Source: an uncultured Christensenellaceae bacterium (GTDB lineage Bacteria > Bacillota > Clostridia > Christensenellales > UBA3700). From it: DNA of 33,857 nt. The notes under the pieces are model-generated. The model made no database searches and was not told the origin of the DNA. It saw nothing but the letters and a program-made list of their open reading frames with translations. Positions 7,203-14,221 of this stretch are shown piece after piece (position 1 is the stretch's first letter; the number at the start of each line of letters is the position of its first letter). Position numbers and translations under genes: made by a program. The stretch spans positions 1 to 33,857 of the forward strand of contig CALWKR010000047.1 in the NCBI GenBank assembly GCA_944381315.1, given 5' to 3'.

Positions 7203-7934
7203 TTATTTTACGTTTATGCTCATCCCCGTGGACGGATCGCTGGTCAGCTCGAATTTTGCGTCCGAAAAGAATTTGGACGCCTTGTTCACTCCGTAATTCT
7301 TGTGATCGAAACTCGGATATGCCTGATATATCTTCTGCATCACCGCGGACAGCGCGCACGGCTTGCCCGCCTCTTCGATGATGCGCTCGGCAAAGTTCTC
7401 TATCTCCTCTTTGGGGACGGGTTTCTTTTCGGGTTCTTGCTTCTTCCTGCCCTTGGGCGCGGCAGGCTGTTTCTTCTTCTTGGGCTGCGGCTCTTCCTTT
7501 TCGCCCTCGTCCAAGATAAAGAATCTGTCGCACGCGTGCACAAACGATTCGGGCGTCTTCTTTTCGCCTGCGCCGATCACATAGATGTTGGACTCTTTGA
7601 GCCTCTTGGCAAGCCCCGTGAAATCGCTGTCGCTCGACATCAAACACATCGCGTTGACGGTGCCGCTGTACAATATGTCCATCGCGTCGATGATCATCTT
7701 GGAGTCGGTCACGTTCTTGCCCGACGTGTATGAATATTGCTGCACCGGCGTCAGCGAAAAATCATTGACGATATCGCGCCAGCCGGCGGCGCTCTTCTTG
7801 GTGAAATCTCCGTACATGCGCTTGTATGACACTCTCCCCAACAAGATCAAGTCCTTCTCAAGCTTGCCCATGTACTTTGCCGACACGTTCTCGGTGTCGA
7901 TCAACAATGCTATCGTATAGTTTTCGTTCTCCAT
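7203..7934 (-). CDS. NYN-domain (LabA/DUF88-type) protein with C-terminal OST-HTH/LOTUS domain
   Basis: 243 aa. The NYN domain is a PIN-like nuclease fold; the expected acidic residues are present at D13 (LIDTEN), D77 (NVTDSKM) and D102/D104 (SSDSDF). A charged Lys/Pro/Gln linker (about 143-175) leads to a LOTUS/OST-HTH domain (about 176-243), which in related proteins binds RNA. The combination suggests an RNA-processing or RNA-binding nuclease in the cytoplasm; activity is not demonstrated for this subfamily by anything visible here. The start has GAGGAAG close upstream. It lies 6 nt after the D-2-hydroxyacid dehydrogenase stop and is almost certainly co-transcribed with it. Confidence 0.88.
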   Translation of the reverse strand: MENENYTIALLIDTENVSAKYMGKLEKDLILLGRVSYKRMYGDFTKKSAAGWRDIVNDFSLTPVQQYSYTSGKNVTDSKMIIDAMDILYSGTVNAMCLMSSDSDFTGLAKRLKESNIYVIGAGEKKTPESFVHACDRFFILDEGEKEEPQPKKKKQPAAPKGRKKQEPEKKPVPKEEIENFAERIIEEAGKPCALSAVMQKIYQAYPSFDHKNYGVNKASKFFSDAKFELTSDPSTGMSINVK

Positions 7935-7940
7935 TCTTCC

Positions 7941-8915
7941 TCACTTCTCGGGACGAGTGACCGCGTTGCGCGGTTCGCCCTCGAGCCATGCGCGCAGATT
8001 GTCCGCCGCAGCCGCCAAAAGCCTGCCGCGCGCCTCTCTGCTCGCCCATGCTATGTGCGGAGTCACCTCCGCGTTGGGAGCGCAAAACAACGGCTCCCCC
8101 TCTCTCGGCGGCTCGTGCTCGCATACGTCCGCGAGATAGGCGCCGAGCGCGCCGCTGCGCAAAGCCTCGACTACGGCGCACTCGTCGACAAGTCCGCCGC
8201 GCGCCGTGTTGATCAAGATCGCACCCCTCTTCATCCGCGCCAAAAACGACGCGTCTGCCATGTGCGCGTTGGTCGCATTGAGATCGCAATGCAGACTGAC
8301 GACGTCGGATTCGGCAAGCAAGCGGTCTCTGTCCGTGAGCTCGACGCCGTCCTGCGCCGCGCCGCCGCTGCGCCTGTTGGCGAGCACGCGCATCCCGAGA
8401 GCCAACGCTATCTTCGCGACTGCCTTGCCGATCTCTCCGTATCCGATTATGCCCATCGTCTTGCCGTCCAACTCGATCGGTTCGCGCAGCCAATAGCAGA
8501 AATTGTCGCACTTGCTCCAATCTCCGCGCTTGACGCTCGCGACGTGCTCGGGCACCCTGCCGACATACGACAACAGCAGCGCGAACGTGTGCTGCGCCAC
8601 GCTCATCGTGGAATAGCTCGGCACGTTGGTCACAACGATCCCAAGCCGACTCGCCGCCTCGATGTCGACGACATTGTAGCCCGTGGACAAAAGCCCGACA
8701 TACTTCAACTCGGGCAGCGACGCCAACACGTCGGCGCCGAGATCTACCTTGTTGTCGATCAAGACGTCGGCTCCTCGCGCCCTCTCCAAGACAAGCTCGC
8801 GCGGCGTGGAACTCCATACGGTCACGTCGCCCAAAGCGCGAAACGCGCCCCAGTCTAAATCTCCGGGATTTGCGCAATCTCCGTCCAATATTACGATCTT
8901 CAACTTTTTCGACAT
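7941..8915 (-). CDS. D-isomer-specific 2-hydroxyacid dehydrogenase (glycerate/hydroxypyruvate type)
   Basis: 324 aa, normal family length. These cytoplasmic enzymes interconvert D-2-hydroxyacids and 2-oxoacids with NAD(P)H. The nucleotide-binding motif is G-Y-G-E-I-G (158-163) after a hydrophobic strand. The catalytic triad is Arg239 (NTARGG), Glu268 (CEHEPP) and His287 (TPHIAWAS). The sequence resembles hydroxypyruvate/glycerate dehydrogenases more than lactate dehydrogenase, but the substrate cannot be fixed. The start at 8915 gives the usual KIVILDG first strand. The -10 box lies only 6 nt before the ATG, so the mRNA is predicted to be leaderless. First gene of a unit with the NYN protein and perhaps the glycosyltransferase. 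Confidence 0.92.
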   Translation of the reverse strand: MSKKLKIVILDGDCANPGDLDWGAFRALGDVTVWSSTPRELVLERARGADVLIDNKVDLGADVLASLPELKYVGLLSTGYNVVDIEAASRLGIVVTNVPSYSTMSVAQHTFALLLSYVGRVPEHVASVKRGDWSKCDNFCYWLREPIELDGKTMGIIGYGEIGKAVAKIALALGMRVLANRRSGGAAQDGVELTDRDRLLAESDVVSLHCDLNATNAHMADASFLARMKRGAILINTARGGLVDECAVVEALRSGALGAYLADVCEHEPPREGEPLFCAPNAEVTPHIAWASREARGRLLAAAADNLRAWLEGEPRNAVTRPEK

Positions 8916-8921
8916 ATCCTA

Positions 8922-8951
8922 ATTATAGCACCGCGTAACAGTCGTCGTCAA
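8922..8951 (-). promoter_or_regulatory. Promoter of the D-2-hydroxyacid dehydrogenase gene (predicted leaderless)
   Basis: On the minus strand, TTGACG (8951-8946), an 18-nt spacer and a perfect TATAAT (8927-8922). Exactly 6 nt (TAGGAT) separate the -10 box from the ATG, which puts +1 at or next to the A of the start codon. The AGGA there is too close to the ATG to act as a normal ribosome binding site. The -35 box begins where repeat copy C breaks off. Confidence 0.8.
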
Positions 8952-9095
8952 CCGCGAGCGGTGAGCGAGCGCTTGTCCCGTGGGAGGGGGAGTGTTGAGG
9001 GGGAAAACAAAATTAGCGAGCGTGATATGACGCGATCTTGCATTGTAAGATCGCGTCGTCGATCCGAAGCGTTAAAATTTCGGGTGCCCCCTCAA
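8951..9095 (-). repeat. Structured intergenic repeat, copy C (module I and truncated module II)
   Basis: Read on the minus strand it has the same order as copies B and D. Module I is 8995-9095: outer ends TTGAGGGGG pair with CCCCCTCAA, conserved flanks AGCGAGCGTGA and GAAGCGTT are present, and an inner perfect 11-bp hairpin joins 9029-9039 and 9047-9057, unrelated in sequence to the inner hairpins of A and B. Module II (8951-8990) is nearly identical to copy B for about 40 nt (through CGCTCACCGCTCGCGGT on the minus strand) and then stops at the -35 box of the neighbouring promoter, so both module II hairpins lack their 3' halves. Confidence 0.75.
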
Positions 9096-9153
9096 AGACG
9101 AATATTTTTTGCGTTTCCGCCAACACTACTACCAATCCCAAAGGAGGTGCGAT

Positions 9154-9255
9154 ATGGCCAAGCAACAGAAACAGCAGCAAAAGCAGAATGCTCGCAAGGA
9201 TACTGCAAAGAAGTCCGCGAGCGACAAGGCGTGCGGCAGCAAGAACTGCGACTGA
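9154..9255 (+). CDS. Small Gln/Lys-rich protein with C-terminal Cys pair, unknown function
   Basis: 33 aa. Found by reading for a ribosome binding site: AAAGGAGG lies 6 nt before the ATG, and an intrinsic terminator follows the stop by 11 nt, which together argue for a real gene. The protein is basic and polar: a Gln/Lys run (residues 4-11), a central Lys/Ala/Ser part and the end CGSKNCD with Cys27 and Cys32. It has no hydrophobic segment, so no membrane or secretion signal. The Cys pair could bind metal or form a disulfide; this is inference. No clear promoter is seen between repeat copy C and the gene. Confidence 0.72.
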   Translation: MAKQQKQQQKQNARKDTAKKSASDKACGSKNCD

Positions 9256-9266
9256 GCCGCAACCGA

Positions 9267-9296
9267 AATGCCTCGTCTTTGACGGGGCATTTTTTT
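9267..9296 (+). terminator. Intrinsic terminator of the 33-aa gene
   Basis: ATGCCTCGTC pairs with GACGGGGCAT (9268-9290, one T-G pair) and is followed by seven Ts. It separates the small gene from the promoter at 9331. Confidence 0.9.
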
Positions 9297-9330
9297 GCTC
9301 TGCTCCGCCGCGTCTATCTTGCGATACGTC

Positions 9331-9359
9331 TTGACAAATCGATGATCTGATATTAGAAT
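9331..9359 (+). promoter_or_regulatory. Promoter of the ApgM-like gene
   Basis: TTGACA at 9331-9336 and TAGAAT at 9354-9359 with a 17-nt spacer. A perfect TATAAT at 9359-9364 is also present but would need a 22-nt spacer. AAGGAG precedes the ATG at 9399. Confidence 0.8.
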
Positions 9360-9398
9360 ATAATATATTACACGCGCAAGAGCGCATAAGGAGCGATC

Positions 9399-10625
9399 AT
9401 GGCAAAGAGAAAATATATAGTCATCCTCGGCGACGGCATGGCCGATCTGCCTATCGAAGCTTTGGGCGGAAAAACTCCTCTCGAAGTAGCGGAAAAACCG
9501 CATATCGACGCATTGTGCGCAAAGGGCGTACTCGGCTTGGTCAAGACCGTCCCCGACGGCATGAAGCCCGGCAGCGACGTCGCCAATCTCGCAGTGATGG
9601 GCTATCCTCCTGCAAAGTATTACACCGGAAGGTCCCCTCTCGAAGCACTGAATATGGGCGTCGATCTTGCCGACGACGACATCGCGATCAGGTGCAACCT
9701 CGTCACCCTGTCCGACGATGAGCCATACGAGCGCAAGACGATGGTCGATTATAGCGCAGGCGAGATCTCCAACAAAGAATCGCGCCAATTGATCAGATTC
9801 ATCCAAGACAACCTGGGCGGAGACGACGTCGACTTCTACAACGGCGTCAGCTATCGCCATTGCATGGTCAAACACCACGCCTCTCTCGGCACCGAGCTCA
9901 CGCCTCCGCACGATATCTCCGACAAGTGCATTGACGGCCATCTGCCCCAAGGCAAATACGGCGCACGGATGCTGGACTTGATGAAAAAGTCCTATGAACT
10001 GCTCAAAGACCACCCGATCAACCTCGCGAGGATCGCGGAAGGCAAGCATCCCGCCAACAGCATTTGGCTGTGGGGCGAAGGTACGCGCCCTGCGCTCAAG
10101 CCTTTCCAAGAAGTCTTCGGGCTCAAAGGCACGGTCATCAGCGCGGTCGACCTCGTCAAAGGCATCGGCACTGCCGCCGGAATGAGGATCATCAACGTCC
10201 CCGGTTCGACCGGTACATATGAAACCAACTTCAACGGCAAAGCGCGCGCGGCAGTCATGTCTCTGCTCGACGGCAGCGACTATGTCTATGTGCATATGGA
10301 AGCGCCCGACGAGTGCGGACATCAAGGCGATCTCAAACACAAGATCCAGTCGATAGAATCGATCGACCGCATCGTGGTGTCGTACATCTGCGGCAGCATG
10401 CGCGCCAACGGCTTGCCCTACTCGATGCTGATCATGCCCGATCATCCGACGCCGATCAGCCTCAAAACACACACGGCAACTCCTGTGCCGTTCGTGCTCT
10501 ACCGCTCCGACGACGAGAAGTCGGGCGGTCCGACGACGATGTGCGAGAGGACTGCCGCCCAAACTAACGTCTATTATGACGACTGCAACGATCTTATCAA
10601 AGAATTTCTCGGAGGGAAAGATTGA
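9399..10625 (+). CDS. apgM: ApgM-family 2,3-bisphosphoglycerate-independent phosphoglycerate mutase / proposed homoserine kinase
   Basis: 408 aa, typical for the archaeal-type ApgM family of the alkaline phosphatase superfamily. Seen: metal site GDGMAD (Asp12), nucleophile Ser59 in PGSDVANL, and later metal ligands in EAPDECGH and MPDHPTP. Family members either interconvert 2- and 3-phosphoglycerate or, in many Clostridia without a normal thrB, are proposed to phosphorylate homoserine for threonine synthesis. The presence of aspartokinase (lysC) 2.3 kb away, on the other strand, fits the second reading but does not prove it. The stop overlaps the next start (TGATG), so translation of the two is coupled. 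Confidence 0.88.
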   Translation: MAKRKYIVILGDGMADLPIEALGGKTPLEVAEKPHIDALCAKGVLGLVKTVPDGMKPGSDVANLAVMGYPPAKYYTGRSPLEALNMGVDLADDDIAIRCNLVTLSDDEPYERKTMVDYSAGEISNKESRQLIRFIQDNLGGDDVDFYNGVSYRHCMVKHHASLGTELTPPHDISDKCIDGHLPQGKYGARMLDLMKKSYELLKDHPINLARIAEGKHPANSIWLWGEGTRPALKPFQEVFGLKGTVISAVDLVKGIGTAAGMRIINVPGSTGTYETNFNGKARAAVMSLLDGSDYVYVHMEAPDECGHQGDLKHKIQSIESIDRIVVSYICGSMRANGLPYSMLIMPDHPTPISLKTHTATPVPFVLYRSDDEKSGGPTTMCERTAAQTNVYYDDCNDLIKEFLGGKD

Positions 10626-12775
10626 TGGACGACAAGGACAAGTTCACCGATGACGAGAATGCTCGCACCGACATCAACGACGCCGTGATCTTTGAACCGG
10701 ACGAGGACGAAAACTCCGCGCCCGAGGTCAAGGACGACGCGCCGAGCGATGACGCGAAGAGCGACGCGTCGGCGAAGGATGAAGAGCCCGAAAGTGAGCA
10801 AGACTCACACGGGCTCCAAAATTCCGACAGTTCGGACGACGACGGCGACAAGGCTGCGGACGCACCTCTCCCCGAGGACGACGTCGCTCCCGACGACGCG
10901 CAAGCGCAAGGCGAAGACGCGGACAAAGAGGACTCCCCCGAGTCGATCGTGCTGGACGAGAAACCGCAGGAACAGCCTGCCGAAGCGCCCGCAAAACTCA
11001 CGCCGAAACACAAAGAATTTTCGCCGCGCAAGAAAAAGCGCATAGCCATCGCATGCGTCGCGGCTGTGCTGATCATAGGCATAGTGCTGGGCATCTCTCT
11101 GCCCATCTATTTCGCCAACAAGGACAAGATCTTCGTCAAGTCGGCAGAAGACTTCCTCAACTATGACGACGGCACTTACTTCGTGCTCGACGCCGATCTG
11201 ACGGTGGACGGCGACTTGATGATCGGCAGAGGTTACAATCTCGATCTCAACGGCCATACGCTGATCGTCAACGGTACATTGACTTTCGACAACCCCGGTA
11301 TGTCGGATATGCACGTCGGCACTCTGGACGGCGACAAGTGGATAGCCGAAGGCAACATCGACGCCGACGCGATCGCGATCGCTTCTACGCTGGGAACTTT
11401 CCGCCTTGGCGCTCCGACTACTGCGGGTACGATCTCCACCGTCGCTCCTGCCGGCAAGATCTTCTTTGACTCCTCGATCGTCTGCAACGGTCCGATGGAG
11501 ATCTCTGCGTCGGAAGTGACGATCGGAGGCAACATCTCGTTCGGTCAAGGCGACAGCGCCGCGGCGACTTTCACCGACGTTCCGTCCTTGACGATCAACG
11601 CGTCGATAATGTCCGCCGTCGAAGATCTCCCTGCGCGCGTCTATCTGCAAAATTCCGTCGCGTACATCAACGCTTCGGGCGCAGTGGACAGCCTCAATCT
11701 GTCGCACGACTCCAAAGCGGTCGTCTTCGGAAAGATCAACACGGCGACTTCGTTCGGCACCGCAGCCGAAGGCGATGAAGGCAGCACGCTCGTGCTGTTG
11801 GATACATACAGCTGCGGCTCCGTCGTCAACGTCGACACCGTGGCTATCGAGCGCAAAGACGGCGTGGACGTCAACGTCACGTTCACCGACGTCGCCGAGC
11901 CGTCGATGATCTTCATCGAAAGACTGCAAACTCCGCCCGACATCAACATCAATCCCGGCACGGGCGAGCTCGTCGCGGCGGTCGCGGAAGTCACCGGCGC
12001 GGTAGGCTATCAATTCTCCGTCGACGGCGGCGATTGGCTCTCTGCGGAGAACGGCTCCAATCAATACGACATCACCGAGCTGCTGCGCTCGCAGACAGGC
12101 TCGCACCTCATCTCCGCGCGCGCGGTCGGCAACTACTCGTATGAAGCGCCGTTCGATCTGCAAGCCGCGCAGGACGGAGTGCTCTATATGACGAGCGACA
12201 GCATAAGCTGTGAATATCTCTATCAGATCACGCTGTCCACTCCGACGGGGCTGAGCGTGAGCGGCAATACCCTCACCTTTGCCAATGTCTCGTTCGCCGA
12301 CTACTACACAGTGACGGTCAACGGCGTCGATACGGGCAGACACGACGCGGCGGAAGGCGACGTCATGACGGTCGACCTGACCGACAGACTGTCCGCCGGC
12401 ACCAACTCTATCCGCGTGGTCGCGCACAGCGACAATCCCGACATCCTCTCGTCCGACGAGGCGATGACGTCGACGGTCGTCCACGTCAAGCTCGCCACGC
12501 CGACGGCGACGGCGACATTTGACTCGGCGACCAACTTGACGACGGTCACGATCGCTCCGCTCGAAGGAGCAGGGACTTTCCGCGTGCAATACACGCTCAG
12601 ATCCACGACCGGCGAAAGCAGCACGGTGACGCTGTTCACGACGTCGACGACGTTCAATATCCGCGGCCTCGCGATCGGCGACAGCCTGACGATCGTCGCC
12701 GAAAAGAACGGCGCTTACACCGAGAGCGACGCGGCAACGGTCTCCGTGACTGCCGCTCCCGCAGTTACGGAATAA
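10625..12775 (+). CDS. Single-pass membrane protein with acidic cytoplasmic tail and beta-rich outer region
   Basis: 716 aa. The ATG at 10625 shares its A with the stop of the upstream gene; GGAGG lies about 10 nt upstream. Residues 1-125 are extremely Asp/Glu-rich low complexity. Lys/Arg residues (135-139, RKKKR) precede one TM helix (about 139-163), so the N-terminus should be inside and the bulk outside. Residues about 170-430 have short repeated strands ending in turns (LTVDGDL, LDLNGHTLIVNGTL), resembling a parallel beta-helix; the rest looks like Ig/fibronectin-type beta domains. No LPxTG sorting signal or enzyme motif is seen. Function unknown; adhesion or envelope scaffolding is possible. 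A strong terminator follows. Confidence 0.85.
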   Translation: MDDKDKFTDDENARTDINDAVIFEPDEDENSAPEVKDDAPSDDAKSDASAKDEEPESEQDSHGLQNSDSSDDDGDKAADAPLPEDDVAPDDAQAQGEDADKEDSPESIVLDEKPQEQPAEAPAKLTPKHKEFSPRKKKRIAIACVAAVLIIGIVLGISLPIYFANKDKIFVKSAEDFLNYDDGTYFVLDADLTVDGDLMIGRGYNLDLNGHTLIVNGTLTFDNPGMSDMHVGTLDGDKWIAEGNIDADAIAIASTLGTFRLGAPTTAGTISTVAPAGKIFFDSSIVCNGPMEISASEVTIGGNISFGQGDSAAATFTDVPSLTINASIMSAVEDLPARVYLQNSVAYINASGAVDSLNLSHDSKAVVFGKINTATSFGTAAEGDEGSTLVLLDTYSCGSVVNVDTVAIERKDGVDVNVTFTDVAEPSMIFIERLQTPPDININPGTGELVAAVAEVTGAVGYQFSVDGGDWLSAENGSNQYDITELLRSQTGSHLISARAVGNYSYEAPFDLQAAQDGVLYMTSDSISCEYLYQITLSTPTGLSVSGNTLTFANVSFADYYTVTVNGVDTGRHDAAEGDVMTVDLTDRLSAGTNSIRVVAHSDNPDILSSDEAMTSTVVHVKLATPTATATFDSATNLTTVTIAPLEGAGTFRVQYTLRSTTGESSTVTLFTTSTTFNIRGLAIGDSLTIVAEKNGAYTESDAATVSVTAAPAVTE

Positions 12776-12786
12776 GCCAAAAGACA

Positions 12787-12822
12787 AACGCCGCGCGGCA
12801 ACTTGCCGCGCGGCGTTTTTTT
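12787..12822 (+). terminator. Intrinsic terminator of the apgM operon
   Basis: ACGCCGCGCGGC pairs with GCCGCGCGGCGT around AACTT, then seven Ts, 12 nt after the stop codon. Confidence 0.92.
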
Positions 12823-12824
12823 GC

Positions 12825-12853
12825 AAAAAATATCCGCGGCGCATGCCGCGGAT
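12825..12853 (-). terminator. Intrinsic terminator of the cdaA-DUF1015-lysC operon
   Basis: ATCCGCGGC (12832-12840) pairs with GCCGCGGAT (12845-12853). On the minus strand it is followed by a T run (12830-12825). It is back to back with the plus-strand terminator. Confidence 0.88.
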
Positions 12854-12878
12854 CGTGTTGCGTATCGGATCGCGTCGC

Positions 12879-14195
12879 TCAGACGAACGCATGGTAGATC
12901 GCGTTGACCGCCCTCTCGTAGTCCTGAGTGGCGACGGCGATGATGATGTTGAGCTCGCTGGAGCCTTGATCGATCATGCGGATGTTGATCTTCTCGGCGG
13001 CAAGCGCGGCGCACAGCTTAGCAGCGGAGCCGGGCTTGAACGAAATGCCGTGTCCGACGGTGGAGATCAGCGAGATGCCCGACTTGATGTCGATCGTATC
13101 GGGCTTTACGACGTTGCGGATACGTTCCAACACAACGTCCTCTTTGCCCGCAAGTTCGCTGTCCGCGACGACGACGCTGAGCGTGCCTATGCCGCTGGGC
13201 ATATGCTCGAACAGCACGTTGTAGTATTCGAGCACGCTGAGCACGCGGCGCGCAAAGCCGAGTTCGGAATTCATAAGCTCCTTCTCGATGAAGATGATGC
13301 TGTATCCCTTCTTGCCTGCGACGCCGGTGATGTAGGAGTCCTGCTTGTCCTCGTCCTCGACCTCGGCGACGATCATCGTGCCGGGAGCGGACGGGTTGAA
13401 GGTGTTGCGGATGTTGATCGGGATGTTCTTCTCCCTGACGGGGAAGATCGCCTCGGGATGCAACACGTTGGCGCCCATATATGCGAGCTCGCGCAGCTCC
13501 TTGTAGGATATCCTGTCAATGATGCGCGGATTGGCGACGATGCGCGGATCCGCGGACATAAAGCCGTCGACATCCGTCCAATTCTCATACACAGCCGCGT
13601 CGACTGCGCGCGCGACGATCGAGCCCGTGATGTCGGAACCTCCTCTGCTGAACGTGTGGATGCCACCGTTGGCGTCCGCACCGTAAAAGCCGGGGATGAC
13701 GGCCTTGCGGATGTGGCTGAGCTTCTTGGTCGCCTTGTCGTTGGTCTCTTCGGGGCGGAAAGCGCCGTTGTCGTCAAAGACAACGAGCTCCGACGCGTCT
13801 ACGAATTCGTAGCCCAGCTTCTTGGCGAGCACGATCGCGCTCAGATATTCGCCGCGGCTCGCGCAATAGTCGACCGAATAGGCGGAAGTCATCTTTTGCT
13901 CCACCTCGTCGAGGATGGGATTTATGTCGAAGTCCAAACCGAGCTGCTCGACGATCTCGACATATCTCTGTCTGATCTTGGCGAACGTCGCTGCGCACTC
14001 GCCGTTGATCTCGAGGTCGTGATAGCATGCGTAAAGCATATCGGTGACCTTGGTGTCTCCCGAGAATCTCTTGCCGGGAGCGGACACCACGACATAGTTG
14101 CGTTCGGGATCGGAATTGACGATCTTGGCGACCTTTTCGATCGCCGCGGCGTCTGCCATCGACGTGCCGCCGAACTTGACTACTTTTTGTGCCAT
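12879..14195 (-). CDS. lysC: Aspartokinase (monofunctional, with C-terminal ACT domains)
   Basis: 438 aa. Phosphorylates aspartate with ATP, the first step to lysine, threonine, methionine and diaminopimelate. The N-terminal kinase motif is KFGGTSMAD (7-15), with SRGGSD and later ENWTDVDG matching the amino-acid kinase fold. The C-terminal part (about 295-438) has two ACT domains (VVVADSELAGKEDVV; LISTVGHGISF), expected to give end-product feedback. GGAGAG precedes the ATG. It lies 26 nt after the DUF1015 stop, so it is probably the last gene of the cdaA operon. No lysine riboswitch or T-box is seen before it. Confidence 0.95.
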   Translation of the reverse strand: MAQKVVKFGGTSMADAAAIEKVAKIVNSDPERNYVVVSAPGKRFSGDTKVTDMLYACYHDLEINGECAATFAKIRQRYVEIVEQLGLDFDINPILDEVEQKMTSAYSVDYCASRGEYLSAIVLAKKLGYEFVDASELVVFDDNGAFRPEETNDKATKKLSHIRKAVIPGFYGADANGGIHTFSRGGSDITGSIVARAVDAAVYENWTDVDGFMSADPRIVANPRIIDRISYKELRELAYMGANVLHPEAIFPVREKNIPINIRNTFNPSAPGTMIVAEVEDEDKQDSYITGVAGKKGYSIIFIEKELMNSELGFARRVLSVLEYYNVLFEHMPSGIGTLSVVVADSELAGKEDVVLERIRNVVKPDTIDIKSGISLISTVGHGISFKPGSAAKLCAALAAEKINIRMIDQGSSELNIIIAVATQDYERAVNAIYHAFV

Positions 14196-14221
14196 GTTTC
14201 TCTCCTATGTATGCGTGAGGC

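Noticed and set aside
10805..12892. 695-codon minus-strand frame opposite the acidic membrane protein gene
   Set aside because: It is Arg/Asp-rich, without motif or ribosome binding site, and crosses two terminators.
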